In this document: positions 24,772-32,583 of the stretch, piece after piece
Numbering within the stretch: the stretch's first letter is position 1
Layout of the letters: every line of letters begins with the position of its first letter
Assembly (NCBI GenBank): GCA_964468755.1
Contig: CAYXWH010000010.1
Coordinates: 1-34,116 of the forward strand
Origin: CAYXWH01 sp964468755
Lineage (GTDB): Bacteria; Chloroflexota; Dehalococcoidia; Dehalococcoidales; RBG-16-60-22
Direction: 5' to 3'
DNA length: 34,116 nucleotides
Notes under the pieces: model-generated
What the model was told of the DNA's origin: nothing
The model's input: the letters and a program-made list of their open reading frames with translations, nothing else
The model's database searches: none
Position numbers and translations under genes: made by a program

Positions 24772-26279
24772 GGGTTGTTTCCCGTTTCGCCGGAAGCCGG
24801 TTTTGAAGAGATTGACCATCTAATTTTCCTCAGGATGAGTCTGAGTATGGTTAATACTGTCCGGGGAGCATGGCGCTTAAGATGGGGTAGGGATAACCAT
24901 CGGTGCCGCTCAAGTTTTATTCGGCGGATGAGATAGCGGTATGTGGTTAGTTCGCTGGTCTTTTGCTGGAGCGTCCGCAGTGCCTCATCTTCACTGGCGA
25001 AGCTATCGCATACATAGAAGGGGCGGAGTATCTGGACAGGGAGTTTCTCCATTGGTGGCGATGGTCTAAACCAGTCCATTTCGTCGACTTTACCCTCCTG
25101 CAAGGCAGTATAGTACAAAGCTGTTCCCGGGAAAATCCAGGGTATATTGAGGGTAAAGGTATGCAGGGGAGCTTTCCTGATGAAAGCATAGGTTTCCTCC
25201 CGGTCCTCGGCCTCTTCACCGGGGAGACCGAGGATAAAATCGGCACCAACCAGCATGCCGGTTTGGTTGGTCAGTGTTATTGCCTCAATAGCCTGTTCGG
25301 CGGTAATACCTTTCTTCATGATTTTTTGCATTTTTGATGAACTGCTTTCTACACCATAGCATATGAAATAGCAGCCGGCTTTTCTCATTGTAGTAAGCAG
25401 TTCACGGTTGACAGTATCAACCCGCCCCTGGCATCTCCAGGATAAACCTAGCTTGCTTCTCATCATTAAATCGCAAAATCTCAGGCACCAGTCCTTGTTG
25501 AAGGTAAACGTATCATCAAGAAAGTGGATATCCTTAACTCCATAGTCACTATGCAGAAGCCTGATTTCAGCCATTACGTTTTCCGGGGTTCGGCGGCGTA
25601 CCCCTCGGCCCCACATCGCCCGATTGGAGCAGAAGATGCAGTTACCCGGGCATCCCCGGCTGGTCATGACCACGGTACAGGGCTTATGGATAGAGAATTC
25701 TTTTTCAGCAAATACTCGAAAGTAGTTGTTCATTGGCACCAGGTGCCAGGCAGGAAAAGGCAGCGAGTCCAGGTCCTTGACTGTTTCCCGTTCCGGGTTT
25801 GACACAGCTTCATACCTGTTATTCCTAAAGGTAATTCCATTGATATCATGGTAGCTTTGACCGGCGTCTATTCTTTGCACCAGTTCCAAAAAAGTCTGTT
25901 CTCCCTCACCGGTTACCACGACGTCTACATCCGGCAGCATCTTCAGGGCAGTGGTAGAAATGAAGGTTATGTGAGGCCCACCTAAGACTACGGTTGACTG
26001 CGGGTTCACTTCCTTGGCTATGGTGGTGCACCGGTAAGCCGACTCACGAGTGGCAGTAAGCGTAGTAATGCCGGTGATGTCATAACCTTTGCTAAGTTCA
26101 TCGCGAATCTGCGTGAAATTCATATTTTTAATTGAGGCATCACATATGGTGACATTAAACCCGGCTTTCTCCAGTACCGCAGCGATATTGAGCAGACCCA
26201 GAGGAGGGTGGTGGATTTGAATAGGCACTGGTGACCCGTCTGGATAGAGTGGGGGAGGATTAATCAAGATGATTTTCAA
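24768..26279 (-). CDS. B12-binding-domain radical SAM protein
   Basis: A 503-residue protein of the BchE-like group. The N-terminal half (about 1-140) is a cobalamin-binding-type Rossmann domain with INPPP near the start and VVLGGPHITF. The DxHxxG signature for B12 histidine coordination is not visible (the region reads CDASIKN), so cobalamin may bind base-off or not at all. The radical SAM core has the cluster motif C210-x3-C214-x2-C217 (SRGCPGNCIFC), followed by LDDTFTFN and GVESSSS strands. A basic C-terminal tail follows. Translation starts at TTG (26279) behind GAGGTG. It is first in a coupled unit with two GT4 genes, so a sugar, lipid-carrier or glycan modification such as C-methylation or rearrangement is the likeliest role. 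The substrate is unknown. Confidence 0.9.
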   Translation of the reverse strand: MKIILINPPPLYPDGSPVPIQIHHPPLGLLNIAAVLEKAGFNVTICDASIKNMNFTQIRDELSKGYDITGITTLTATRESAYRCTTIAKEVNPQSTVVLGGPHITFISTTALKMLPDVDVVVTGEGEQTFLELVQRIDAGQSYHDINGITFRNNRYEAVSNPERETVKDLDSLPFPAWHLVPMNNYFRVFAEKEFSIHKPCTVVMTSRGCPGNCIFCSNRAMWGRGVRRRTPENVMAEIRLLHSDYGVKDIHFLDDTFTFNKDWCLRFCDLMMRSKLGLSWRCQGRVDTVNRELLTTMRKAGCYFICYGVESSSSKMQKIMKKGITAEQAIEAITLTNQTGMLVGADFILGLPGEEAEDREETYAFIRKAPLHTFTLNIPWIFPGTALYYTALQEGKVDEMDWFRPSPPMEKLPVQILRPFYVCDSFASEDEALRTLQQKTSELTTYRYLIRRIKLERHRWLSLPHLKRHAPRTVLTILRLILRKIRWSISSKPASGETGNNP

Positions 26280-26450
26280 TCTTTCACACCTCGTTTATTT
26301 TTAACTGCAATATATAAACAATCTGCCTGTCACACTGTCTGTTGGTGGCTGCTTTCAGTAACCTTTCATTGGCTGATGTCCCTGTCCACCGCCCGGCAGG
26401 TGCTCTCCTTGCGTTGTTAAGCGCAATGGTGTTGCCGGTAATCAACAGGT

Positions 26451-27563
26451 TCATCTATCCGCCATGAAAAAACGGTTAATTTCGGCGCAAATCCGGTCTA
26501 TATCGTCATCGCTCAAGCTCGATGCCGAGGGCAGCCACAAGCCATGGCGGGAGATGTGCTCCGAGGCGCTGAAGTCTCCCGTTGTCCCGGAATAGGGGGG
26601 CTGGGTGTGGATAGCGGGGTAGAACGGGCGGGTGCCAATTCCTTTTCCATCCAGGTATTTAGCTAGAGCCTCCCTGGTCCCCTCTCCCTCGACAACAATA
26701 TCAATAAACCAGGGAGCGCAGTCCTCCAGACTGGTCGGTATAAGCCGTATCGGCTCTATATTCTGTAAAAGGTCACGGTAGCGCCGGTATATCTCTTTTT
26801 TCCGTTGTGCCCGCCACGCCAGCTTCTTCATCTGCTCGATGCCGATAACCGCCTGCAGGTCAGTGAATTTGGCGTTGAGTCCCATGATTTCATGGTAGTC
26901 CACACCACCCCGGGGACGCCCGAAGTCCTTTATCATGGAAATTTTATGGGAGAGCTGTTCATCATCGGTGACCAGAGCGCCGCCCTGACCGGTGGTTATA
27001 ATTTTAGGGACGCTGAAGGAGAAGCTGCCAATGGCACCGAAAGTGCCCAGGTGCTTTCCCTGAAACCGGGAGCCCAGCGACTGGGCGGCGTCTTCGACGA
27101 GGTGGAGATGGTGTTTCCCGGCGAGAGCGACCACCTCATTCATGTCATGCGAGCGCCCGTTAAGGCTGACGTAGATGATGGCTCTGGTGCGGGGGGTGAT
27201 GGCTGCCTCCGCTTTTTCCAGATTGAGGCACAGGTTTGCCGGGTCAATATCAACCAATACCGGCTTTGCCCCGACCAGCGCCACCGCATTGGCGGAGGCT
27301 ATCATGGTGTAATCGGGCACAATCACTTCGTCGCCGCTGCCAATGCCCAGCGCCATCAGGGCAATGACCAGGCTTATCGTACCATTGCTGACCACCGTGG
27401 CGTGTTGGCTGCCGGTGTAGTCGGCAATCAGCGTCTCAAACTCCCTTGTCTTTTTGAATTCAGTGAGCCACCCGTCGGAAGCCAGGTATTCCATCATGGC
27501 CCTTTTCTCTTCCTCCCCTATCCACGGCTCCATCTGGTTGATTCGGCGGGTTACTTCGGCCAT
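26451..27563 (-). CDS. DegT/DnrJ/EryC1-family sugar aminotransferase
   Basis: A 370-residue PLP enzyme of the perosamine synthase/ArnB type. PLP contacts are visible: SNGTISL (59-65), D158 and Q161 in EDAAQSLG, and the Schiff-base lysine K187 in SFSVPKIITTGQGG. The family aminates 4-keto (or 3-keto) nucleotide sugars using glutamate. A GDP-mannose 4,6-dehydratase is in the same cluster, so amination of GDP-4-keto-6-deoxymannose to GDP-perosamine is one reasonable possibility; another keto sugar cannot be excluded. It starts 13 bases inside the end of the cupin gene, with GGAGG ahead of the ATG, so the two are coupled. The 171-base gap that follows separates it from the radical SAM gene. Confidence 0.9.
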   Translation of the reverse strand: MAEVTRRINQMEPWIGEEEKRAMMEYLASDGWLTEFKKTREFETLIADYTGSQHATVVSNGTISLVIALMALGIGSGDEVIVPDYTMIASANAVALVGAKPVLVDIDPANLCLNLEKAEAAITPRTRAIIYVSLNGRSHDMNEVVALAGKHHLHLVEDAAQSLGSRFQGKHLGTFGAIGSFSFSVPKIITTGQGGALVTDDEQLSHKISMIKDFGRPRGGVDYHEIMGLNAKFTDLQAVIGIEQMKKLAWRAQRKKEIYRRYRDLLQNIEPIRLIPTSLEDCAPWFIDIVVEGEGTREALAKYLDGKGIGTRPFYPAIHTQPPYSGTTGDFSASEHISRHGLWLPSASSLSDDDIDRICAEINRFFMADR

Positions 27564-27964
27564 TCAATCCGCCTCCGGTCGATTTCGGCACCGGGGTATG
27601 GTCCGTTTTTTACCTCCAGCACCCGGGTATCATCCTCAAGAATCTCGTAGCCGTGACCGCCATTGAGCAGGACAAGGACATCACCGGCACCGAGTTCGAG
27701 TCGTTCAACAGGGTTCCCCGCTTCATCAAAGATAGTAGCGGCGACCCTGCCGCTTCTTACCAGCAGGACCTCTTGCGTTCTCGTAATCTCCCGCTTCACC
27801 TCGTTGTGGATGTGCGGGGGGAGGGTTGTTCCCGTGTCATATCCCCATACGCCCACCTGGAGGAAGTCACTATCCTCGGAGACGAAGCTCAGGCCCTTTC
27901 CCCATGACGATGCCGGGAGATATATTGCCAGTCGCTTCCCATTGGCTTCGATGACCCGGCTCAT
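27551..27964 (-). CDS. Small cupin-domain protein of the glycan cluster
   Basis: A 137-residue single cupin. Motif 1 is PPHIHNEVKREITRTQEVLLVRSG (about residues 50-73), with the His pair H-x-H. The second motif has GAGDVLVLLNGGHGYEI with a late histidine. It resembles short cupins found beside sugar aminotransferases. It could be a sugar-nucleotide isomerase/epimerase-like enzyme or a sugar-binding regulator. It is much like WbuC/FdtA-type neighbours in context, but I cannot assign it to a named family. It overlaps the SDR gene before it by four bases (ATGA) and the aminotransferase after it by 13 bases, so all three should be made in step. Confidence 0.8.
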   Translation of the reverse strand: MSRVIEANGKRLAIYLPASSWGKGLSFVSEDSDFLQVGVWGYDTGTTLPPHIHNEVKREITRTQEVLLVRSGRVAATIFDEAGNPVERLELGAGDVLVLLNGGHGYEILEDDTRVLEVKNGPYPGAEIDRRRIEWPK

Positions 27965-28896
27965 CCTCTAGCCTCTCCGGGAAGAATGTTCTGCATGTAC
28001 CACTCTACCGTTTTTGGTATCCCCTCCCGTATCGGCGTCTTTGGCTCCCAGCCCAGAAGGGTTTTCATCCGGCTCACCTCGAGTATTTTCCGGGGGGCAC
28101 CGTCGGGACGGGTGGTGTCAAAGACAAACTCACCCTGCCAGCCCACGGCTTCTCTGATTATCTCGGCTATCTCCCGTATGGTGTAGCCCTTACCTTCACC
28201 GAGGTTCAGTATCTCTATATCATCATGCTTTTCCATGGCAATGACTATCCCCTCGGCGGCATCGGCAACGTATCCCCATTCCCGTACCGGGTTCCCGGTG
28301 CCCCAGATTTCCACCGTGGCAGTGCCCGCCATCCTGGCATCGACAATCTTCTTTATCAGTGCGCCCAGGGCATGAGAACGGACGGGGTCAAAGTGGTCTC
28401 CCGGCCCGTACAGGTTGGGGAGCACCAGGTGAATGCTGTTGAAGCCGTACTTCTGCCGGTATGCCCAGCATTGCACCCAGAATGCCTTCCGCGGCATGCC
28501 GTAGGTGAGCACCGTGTCATGCATTTCCCCCTGCCACCACCCGTCCTCACGGTACACCTCAGCCACGCCGGGATAGGTACAGTTGGGCATGATATTGACC
28601 AGCTTCCTCACGCCGTTCCGGTAACAGGCTCGCACCAGATTGAACCCGATGAGGAGATTATCTTCATAGACATCTACCGGCGCCAGGGCGTTATAGGCAA
28701 TTCCCCCCACGTGCGCCGCGCTGTTGATAACTACCTCCGGTTTCTCCCGGGCAAGGAATTCGCTTACCTGGTCGAAGCTGCGGATATCAACTCCCGTCCG
28801 GCGACTGAAGGGCAGGGGCTCGTGGTTGCGCTCTTCGAGTACCGTGACGATATTGGAACCCAGGAAGCCAAAGCCTCCGGCTACCGCTACTTTCAT
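27961..28896 (-). CDS. GDP-L-fucose synthase-like SDR epimerase/dehydratase
   Basis: A 311-residue extended short-chain dehydrogenase. The NAD(P) motif GGFGFLG lies at residues 7-13, AAHVGGI at 60-66 (the Fcl signature region), then NCTYPG and GNPVREWGYVADAAEG, which match GDP-fucose synthase and close relatives. The active-site YxxxK is altered: residues 132-137 read YGMPRK, so the lysine position is R136 with K137 next to it. Position just after a GDP-mannose 4,6-dehydratase suggests it acts on GDP-4-keto-6-deoxymannose, by epimerisation and reduction, or reduction only. AGGAGAAG precedes the ATG. It is nine bases from the dehydratase gene and overlaps the cupin gene by four. Confidence 0.85.
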   Translation of the reverse strand: MKVAVAGGFGFLGSNIVTVLEERNHEPLPFSRRTGVDIRSFDQVSEFLAREKPEVVINSAAHVGGIAYNALAPVDVYEDNLLIGFNLVRACYRNGVRKLVNIMPNCTYPGVAEVYREDGWWQGEMHDTVLTYGMPRKAFWVQCWAYRQKYGFNSIHLVLPNLYGPGDHFDPVRSHALGALIKKIVDARMAGTATVEIWGTGNPVREWGYVADAAEGIVIAMEKHDDIEILNLGEGKGYTIREIAEIIREAVGWQGEFVFDTTRPDGAPRKILEVSRMKTLLGWEPKTPIREGIPKTVEWYMQNILPGEARG

Positions 28897-28905
28897 CTAC
28901 TTCTC

Positions 28906-29982
28906 CTAGATATGTGTTCTCCAGACTTCATTAAACGCCCTGGTGCCTTCAAGGAGCATCCTTTCTCGCTCCATATCGGCATCCACCATTGTCTTAACCA
29001 GTTCCCTGAACCCCATTTTAGGCTGCCACCCCAGTTTTTCTCGTGCCCTGGTGGCATCGCCCCGCAGGGACTCCACTTCAGTGGGGCGGAAATAGCCGGG
29101 ATGGATTTCCACCAGGGTCTTGCCGGTTTTGGTGTCAATACCCTTCTCGTCAAGTCCCTTTCCCTGCCAGGCAAGGTCAAAGCCGGCATTGGTAAAGGCT
29201 TCCCGGACGAACTCCCGGACACTGTGCGATTCGCCGGTGGCTACCACAAAGTCGTCGGGTTCTGACTGCTGGAGCGTGAGCCATATAGCTTCAACGAAAT
29301 CGGGGGCATAGCCCCAGTCCCGTTTGGCTTCCAGATTGCCGAGGGCTACCCTTTCCTGGATGCCCAGCTTGATGCGGGCAACCGCCCGGGTCACCTTCCG
29401 GGTCACAAAGGTCTCCCCTCGCCTCGGGCTTTCATGGTTGAACAGGATCCCGTTGGTTATCCACAGGTCATATGCTTCCCGGTAGTTCACGCAGAGGTTA
29501 TGGGCAGCCACCTTTGCCACCGCATAAGGGCTTCTGGGTTGGAAGGGGGTGCTTTCATTCTGCGGGGGAGGGGAGGAGCCGAACATCTCGCTGCTCCCTG
29601 CCTGGTAGAGTCTGCACTTCAAGCCCAGCGACCGTATTGCCTCCAGCAGCTTCAGCGTTCCTGACGCCACGGTATCGAAGGTATATACGGGCACATCAAA
29701 GCTTACCTTAACGTGGGACTGGGCAGCCAGATTGTACACTTCATCCGGCTCAATTTGTTTTAATGCGGTTATCAGGGAATTACTATCGGTGATGTCACCG
29801 CGGAAGAAATCAAACCTGTCGAGCGGATAGTTTTCGATGATGCGGTCTATCCTGCCGGTGTTAAACGAGCTAGACCGTCTCACTATCCCGAAGACGCTGT
29901 ATCCCTTGTTAAGTAGAAACTCAGCCAGATAGGAACCATCCTGACCGGTTATGCCGGTTATCAATGCTTTTTTCTTAGCCAT
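28906..29982 (-). CDS. gmd: GDP-mannose 4,6-dehydratase
   Basis: A 358-residue extended SDR that converts GDP-D-mannose to GDP-4-keto-6-deoxy-D-mannose, the branch point to GDP-fucose, rhamnose and perosamine. Diagnostic segments are present: GITGQDGSYLAEFL (10-23), RRSSSFNTGRID (35-46), AAQSHVKVSF, GSSEMFG (129-135), catalytic Y153 and K157 in SPYAVAK, NGILFNHESPRRGETFVTRK and GNLEAKRDWGYAPDFVEA. Length and order are standard for the family. The ribosome site is weak (AAAGAAA). The gene lies 13 bases after a GT2 gene and 9 bases before the Fcl-like gene, supplying that enzyme and probably the aminotransferase with substrate. Confidence 0.95.
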   Translation of the reverse strand: MAKKKALITGITGQDGSYLAEFLLNKGYSVFGIVRRSSSFNTGRIDRIIENYPLDRFDFFRGDITDSNSLITALKQIEPDEVYNLAAQSHVKVSFDVPVYTFDTVASGTLKLLEAIRSLGLKCRLYQAGSSEMFGSSPPPQNESTPFQPRSPYAVAKVAAHNLCVNYREAYDLWITNGILFNHESPRRGETFVTRKVTRAVARIKLGIQERVALGNLEAKRDWGYAPDFVEAIWLTLQQSEPDDFVVATGESHSVREFVREAFTNAGFDLAWQGKGLDEKGIDTKTGKTLVEIHPGYFRPTEVESLRGDATRAREKLGWQPKMGFRELVKTMVDADMERERMLLEGTRAFNEVWRTHI

Positions 29983-29995
29983 TTTCTTTAACGGG

Positions 29996-30784
29996 CTACC
30001 TCCTTCTCAATCGGCTTGCCGCGCTTGTTACTCCATAGGCGGCGACCATGAAGAAGTAAACCAGATAGTGGAATATGATGGGAATGGTGGCACTGGCGTA
30101 TTTCCTGGCGATATTCAGTGCTTCCCGGTGCTCGGTGATATAATTCCGGGAGCTCTTTGAGCTGGGGTGAATGCGCCAGCCGGCCAGGTAATCATCGATA
30201 TACCCCGGCGCATATCTGGCGCCACACCGCAGCCAGTACTCATAGTCCATTACCAGGTGTTCATTGACGTCAAACAGGCCCATTTCATCCATCAACTCCC
30301 GGCGCCAGAACACTGCCGGCTGCGGGATAAAATTGGAGACCAGTAGCTTGTTATAGCTGTATCTTTTCGAGAAATAGTTCTTGGTCCAGGTAATCGGTTT
30401 CCGTATCTCGCGGTTACTCCCGTCTATATTCCGGCACTTTCCGTAGACCCACCTGGCATCGGGGTTCTGCTCGAAAAACGCGGCTACCTTCTTAAAAGCA
30501 TCCCGTTCATAGATATCATCGGCGTCAAGTTCGGCAACGATATCCCCGGTGGCTAATTTGAGCCCTTTATTGATCGCATCTGATTGCCCCATATCCGTTT
30601 CGGTTACCCAGGTAATTTTATCATTATACCGGGCAAGTATATCCGTGGTCCCGTCACTGGAACCACCATCGACTACTATACATTCAATGTTGGGGTAGTC
30701 CTGATGGAGAATGCTTTGAATGGTGGTCTCAATAAAATCGGCGGCATTGTAGCACGGTATTGCCACGCTAATCTTAAGCATCAT
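29996..30784 (-). CDS. GT2-family glycosyltransferase
   Basis: A 262-residue GT-A fold enzyme. The N-terminal domain is a textbook Glycos_transf_2: SVAIPCYNAADFIETTIQSIL, IVVDGGSSDGTTDIL, the DADD metal/nucleotide-binding motif (AELDADDIYERDAF) and a later MDYEYWLRCG acceptor-side motif. A single hydrophobic stretch near the C-terminus (IPIIFHYLVYFFMVAAYGV) followed by RLRRR suggests attachment to the membrane face, where a lipid-linked glycan would be built. The start is one of two adjacent ATGs, with a weak ribosome site. It follows the GalE-like gene by 143 bases and precedes gmd by 13. Confidence 0.92.
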   Translation of the reverse strand: MMLKISVAIPCYNAADFIETTIQSILHQDYPNIECIVVDGGSSDGTTDILARYNDKITWVTETDMGQSDAINKGLKLATGDIVAELDADDIYERDAFKKVAAFFEQNPDARWVYGKCRNIDGSNREIRKPITWTKNYFSKRYSYNKLLVSNFIPQPAVFWRRELMDEMGLFDVNEHLVMDYEYWLRCGARYAPGYIDDYLAGWRIHPSSKSSRNYITEHREALNIARKYASATIPIIFHYLVYFFMVAAYGVTSAASRLRRR

Positions 30785-30927
30785 TGGACTTCTTTTTTTG
30801 TTCTTGTCTGTAGCAAATCATATCTCGCCGGGTGAGATTCTCGTTCAAGGGGTGTAACCAGGGTGGGACACTCTTAATTGATATCATCCCCTTCCCTTCC
30901 CCTGCTGTTATAGCTCAGGTGTATTGG

Positions 30928-31932
30928 TTATGCCGCCGGTAACTCCCACAGCTCCTCCAGTCCTTTTCTCAGGGTGACACCGGGTTTGAAGCCGAGGATT
31001 CGCCCGGCTTTGGATATGTCCGAGAAATTTCGCTTGATCTCGCCTTTCCTCTCCGGCTGGTAGTCGATAGCAAGTTTTCTCCCCGCTATTTCCTCAATTA
31101 AACCGGCAAGCTGGTTGATGCTGGTCTCAACCCCGCTCCCTATCTGGAAGACGCTGCCGTACAATTCTGCTGCTGACTGTTGCGGACCATCACTGATGGA
31201 TTGGGTGGTGTTGAGCGTCAGGTATATCGCCCGGCAAATATCGCCGGTATGTACAAAGTCCCTGGTCTGCGTGCCGTCACCATAAATTGTCAGTGGTTTC
31301 CCTGCCTTCGCCCAGGTGATGATCCTGGGGATTACGCTGGGCTTGTGTTCCGAGTAGCGACCATAGCAGTTGGCAAAGCGCAGGGCAACCGTTTTCATGC
31401 CGAAGGAATGACAATAGGTGGAACACAGGGCTTCTCCAGCCAGCTTGGAGGCGCCGTAGGGGGAAAGCGGTTGGGGCAACTTGGTTTCGTCAATGGGAGG
31501 AGGCTGTTCGCCGACCACCGCATTGGAAGAAGCCAGGATGAAACCGGTTACCCCGTGATCACGGCAGGCTTCGAGAAGATTGAATGTTCCATTGACGTTG
31601 ATGTCCCAGGCCTCTCCGGGGCGCTCTAATGACTCAACCACGCTGGTGTGGGCAGCCAGGTGAACCACGGCATCCGTGCCGTATACTGCTTGGCGCACCT
31701 CGTCCCGGTTTCTGATGTCGCCAATAATCAGGTCTACGGCGCCAAGCCGGGAATCTTTTGTTTGGAGTTGCCTCAGGTATTCTTTGTTCCCGGTGGACAG
31801 GTTGTCCAGTATCCGTATCCGGTAGCCTCCGGCGGCAAGGTATTCAACCAGATTTGTCCCGATAAAGCCACAGCCACCGGTAATCAGGATGGTTTTCGAT
31901 TGATGATTGTGGTGGCCCGTGACTTGTGTCAT
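30928..31932 (-). CDS. GalE/WbpP-like NAD-dependent sugar epimerase
   Basis: A 334-residue extended SDR, first gene of the glycan operon. The NAD motif TGGCGFIGTNL lies at about 19-29, then DNLSTG, AAHTSVVESLERPG, ASSNAVVGE and the catalytic YGASK. Substrate-side motifs LRFANCYGRYSEH and YGDGTQTRDFVHTGD match UDP-glucose or UDP-GlcNAc 4-epimerases and related dehydratases. The N-terminus has a short polar extension (TQVTGHHNHQSK). The exact sugar is not readable, but UDP-hexose(-NAc) 4-epimerisation is the family default. AAGGA lies about ten bases before the ATG, and a near-consensus promoter lies about 130 bases upstream. Confidence 0.88.
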   Translation of the reverse strand: MTQVTGHHNHQSKTILITGGCGFIGTNLVEYLAAGGYRIRILDNLSTGNKEYLRQLQTKDSRLGAVDLIIGDIRNRDEVRQAVYGTDAVVHLAAHTSVVESLERPGEAWDINVNGTFNLLEACRDHGVTGFILASSNAVVGEQPPPIDETKLPQPLSPYGASKLAGEALCSTYCHSFGMKTVALRFANCYGRYSEHKPSVIPRIITWAKAGKPLTIYGDGTQTRDFVHTGDICRAIYLTLNTTQSISDGPQQSAAELYGSVFQIGSGVETSINQLAGLIEEIAGRKLAIDYQPERKGEIKRNFSDISKAGRILGFKPGVTLRKGLEELWELPAA

Positions 31933-32059
31933 ATTCGCTTTGTCCTTCTCCTGGGATGTGTTGATGAGGTAATGGTACTCCGATTGGATGGAAGGCGCAT
32001 GCTCTTTACTATACTGAAGCCAGCCAAAACCTCACCATACTATCACCAGTTTTGTTGAT

Positions 32060-32088
32060 ATTCTAGAGGAAATCGCCGGCAGTTTCAA
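32060..32088 (-). promoter_or_regulatory. Promoter of the minus-strand glycan operon
   Basis: On the minus strand TTGAAA (32083-32088), a 17-base spacer and TAGAAT (32060-32065) would start transcription near 32053, leaving a leader of about 120 bases before 31932. I see no gene in the remainder of 31933-32300. Confidence 0.65.
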
Positions 32089-32170
32089 TAAAAACATGGT
32101 CGCCGGTTGATTTAACCCCGGAAGCCGGCATAAAAACCGCGAAATTACCGGGGGGAAGAAAGCAGCCAAT

Positions 32171-32194
32171 AGTACTAATTAGGTAAGTACTAAT
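32171..32194. repeat. Tandem 9-base repeats, candidate operator
   Basis: AGTACTAAT occurs at 32171-32179 and again at 32186-32194, a 15-base period. They lie about 50 bases upstream of a TATACT (32243-32248) that has no good -35 partner. That layout fits an activator or autoregulator site for the plus-strand genes that follow. Confidence 0.35.
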
Positions 32195-32300
32195 AGTGTG
32201 GTACCAAAGTATTTCAGGCTGGTTATGAGATGAGAGTTATGATATACTGGTCGTAAAATAGCTTCGGGTGGACATAGACCATCATAGTAAAGGAGTAGTA

Positions 32301-32525
32301 ATGGGAGAGAAACCGGAAAGTAACGTCGTTTCAGTGCCTGAAGAGGTGTATGCCTGGCTGGAGGAAAGAGCCGGAGCCGAAGGTTTCGGCTCGGCAAACG
32401 AGTATGCCGTGTATATCCTGCAAGAAGCCTTCAAAAAAGAGGGACAGGGAAAGAAGGGAGCCCTGAGCAAGGAAGACGAGGAAGAGGTGGGGAAAAGGCT
32501 GGGGGCGTTAGGCTATCTGGACTGA
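32301..32525 (+). CDS. Small ribbon-helix-helix-like protein
   Basis: A 74-residue protein. Residues 8-45 read as a short strand (NVVSVPEEV) followed by two helices separated by a GFGSANEY turn, the layout of ribbon-helix-helix (CopG/Arc-like) DNA-binding proteins. A lysine-rich linker and an acidic helix ending in RLGALGYLD follow; a similar RALGYL ending is common at the C-terminus of sulfatase and phosphatase relatives. The start is the ATG at 32301 behind AAAGGAG, not the earlier GTG at 32268. It lies 58 bases before the phosphatase-superfamily gene, so it may regulate or accompany that enzyme. The RHH call is by eye. Confidence 0.7.
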   Translation: MGEKPESNVVSVPEEVYAWLEERAGAEGFGSANEYAVYILQEAFKKEGQGKKGALSKEDEEEVGKRLGALGYLD

Positions 32526-32583
32526 ACGACGCGGGTAATCATAAGTGAAGTAAATATTCTTGGTTAGGAGGATTTAACTGGTT

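Noticed and set aside
26280..26450. Possible promoter with TATATA for the radical SAM gene
   Set aside because: No -35 box at a sensible spacing; the unit may be read from the upstream glycan operon.
28225..29265. 346-codon plus-strand open frame
   Set aside because: It is a shadow opposite the Fcl-like and gmd genes, both of which have diagnostic motifs on the minus strand.
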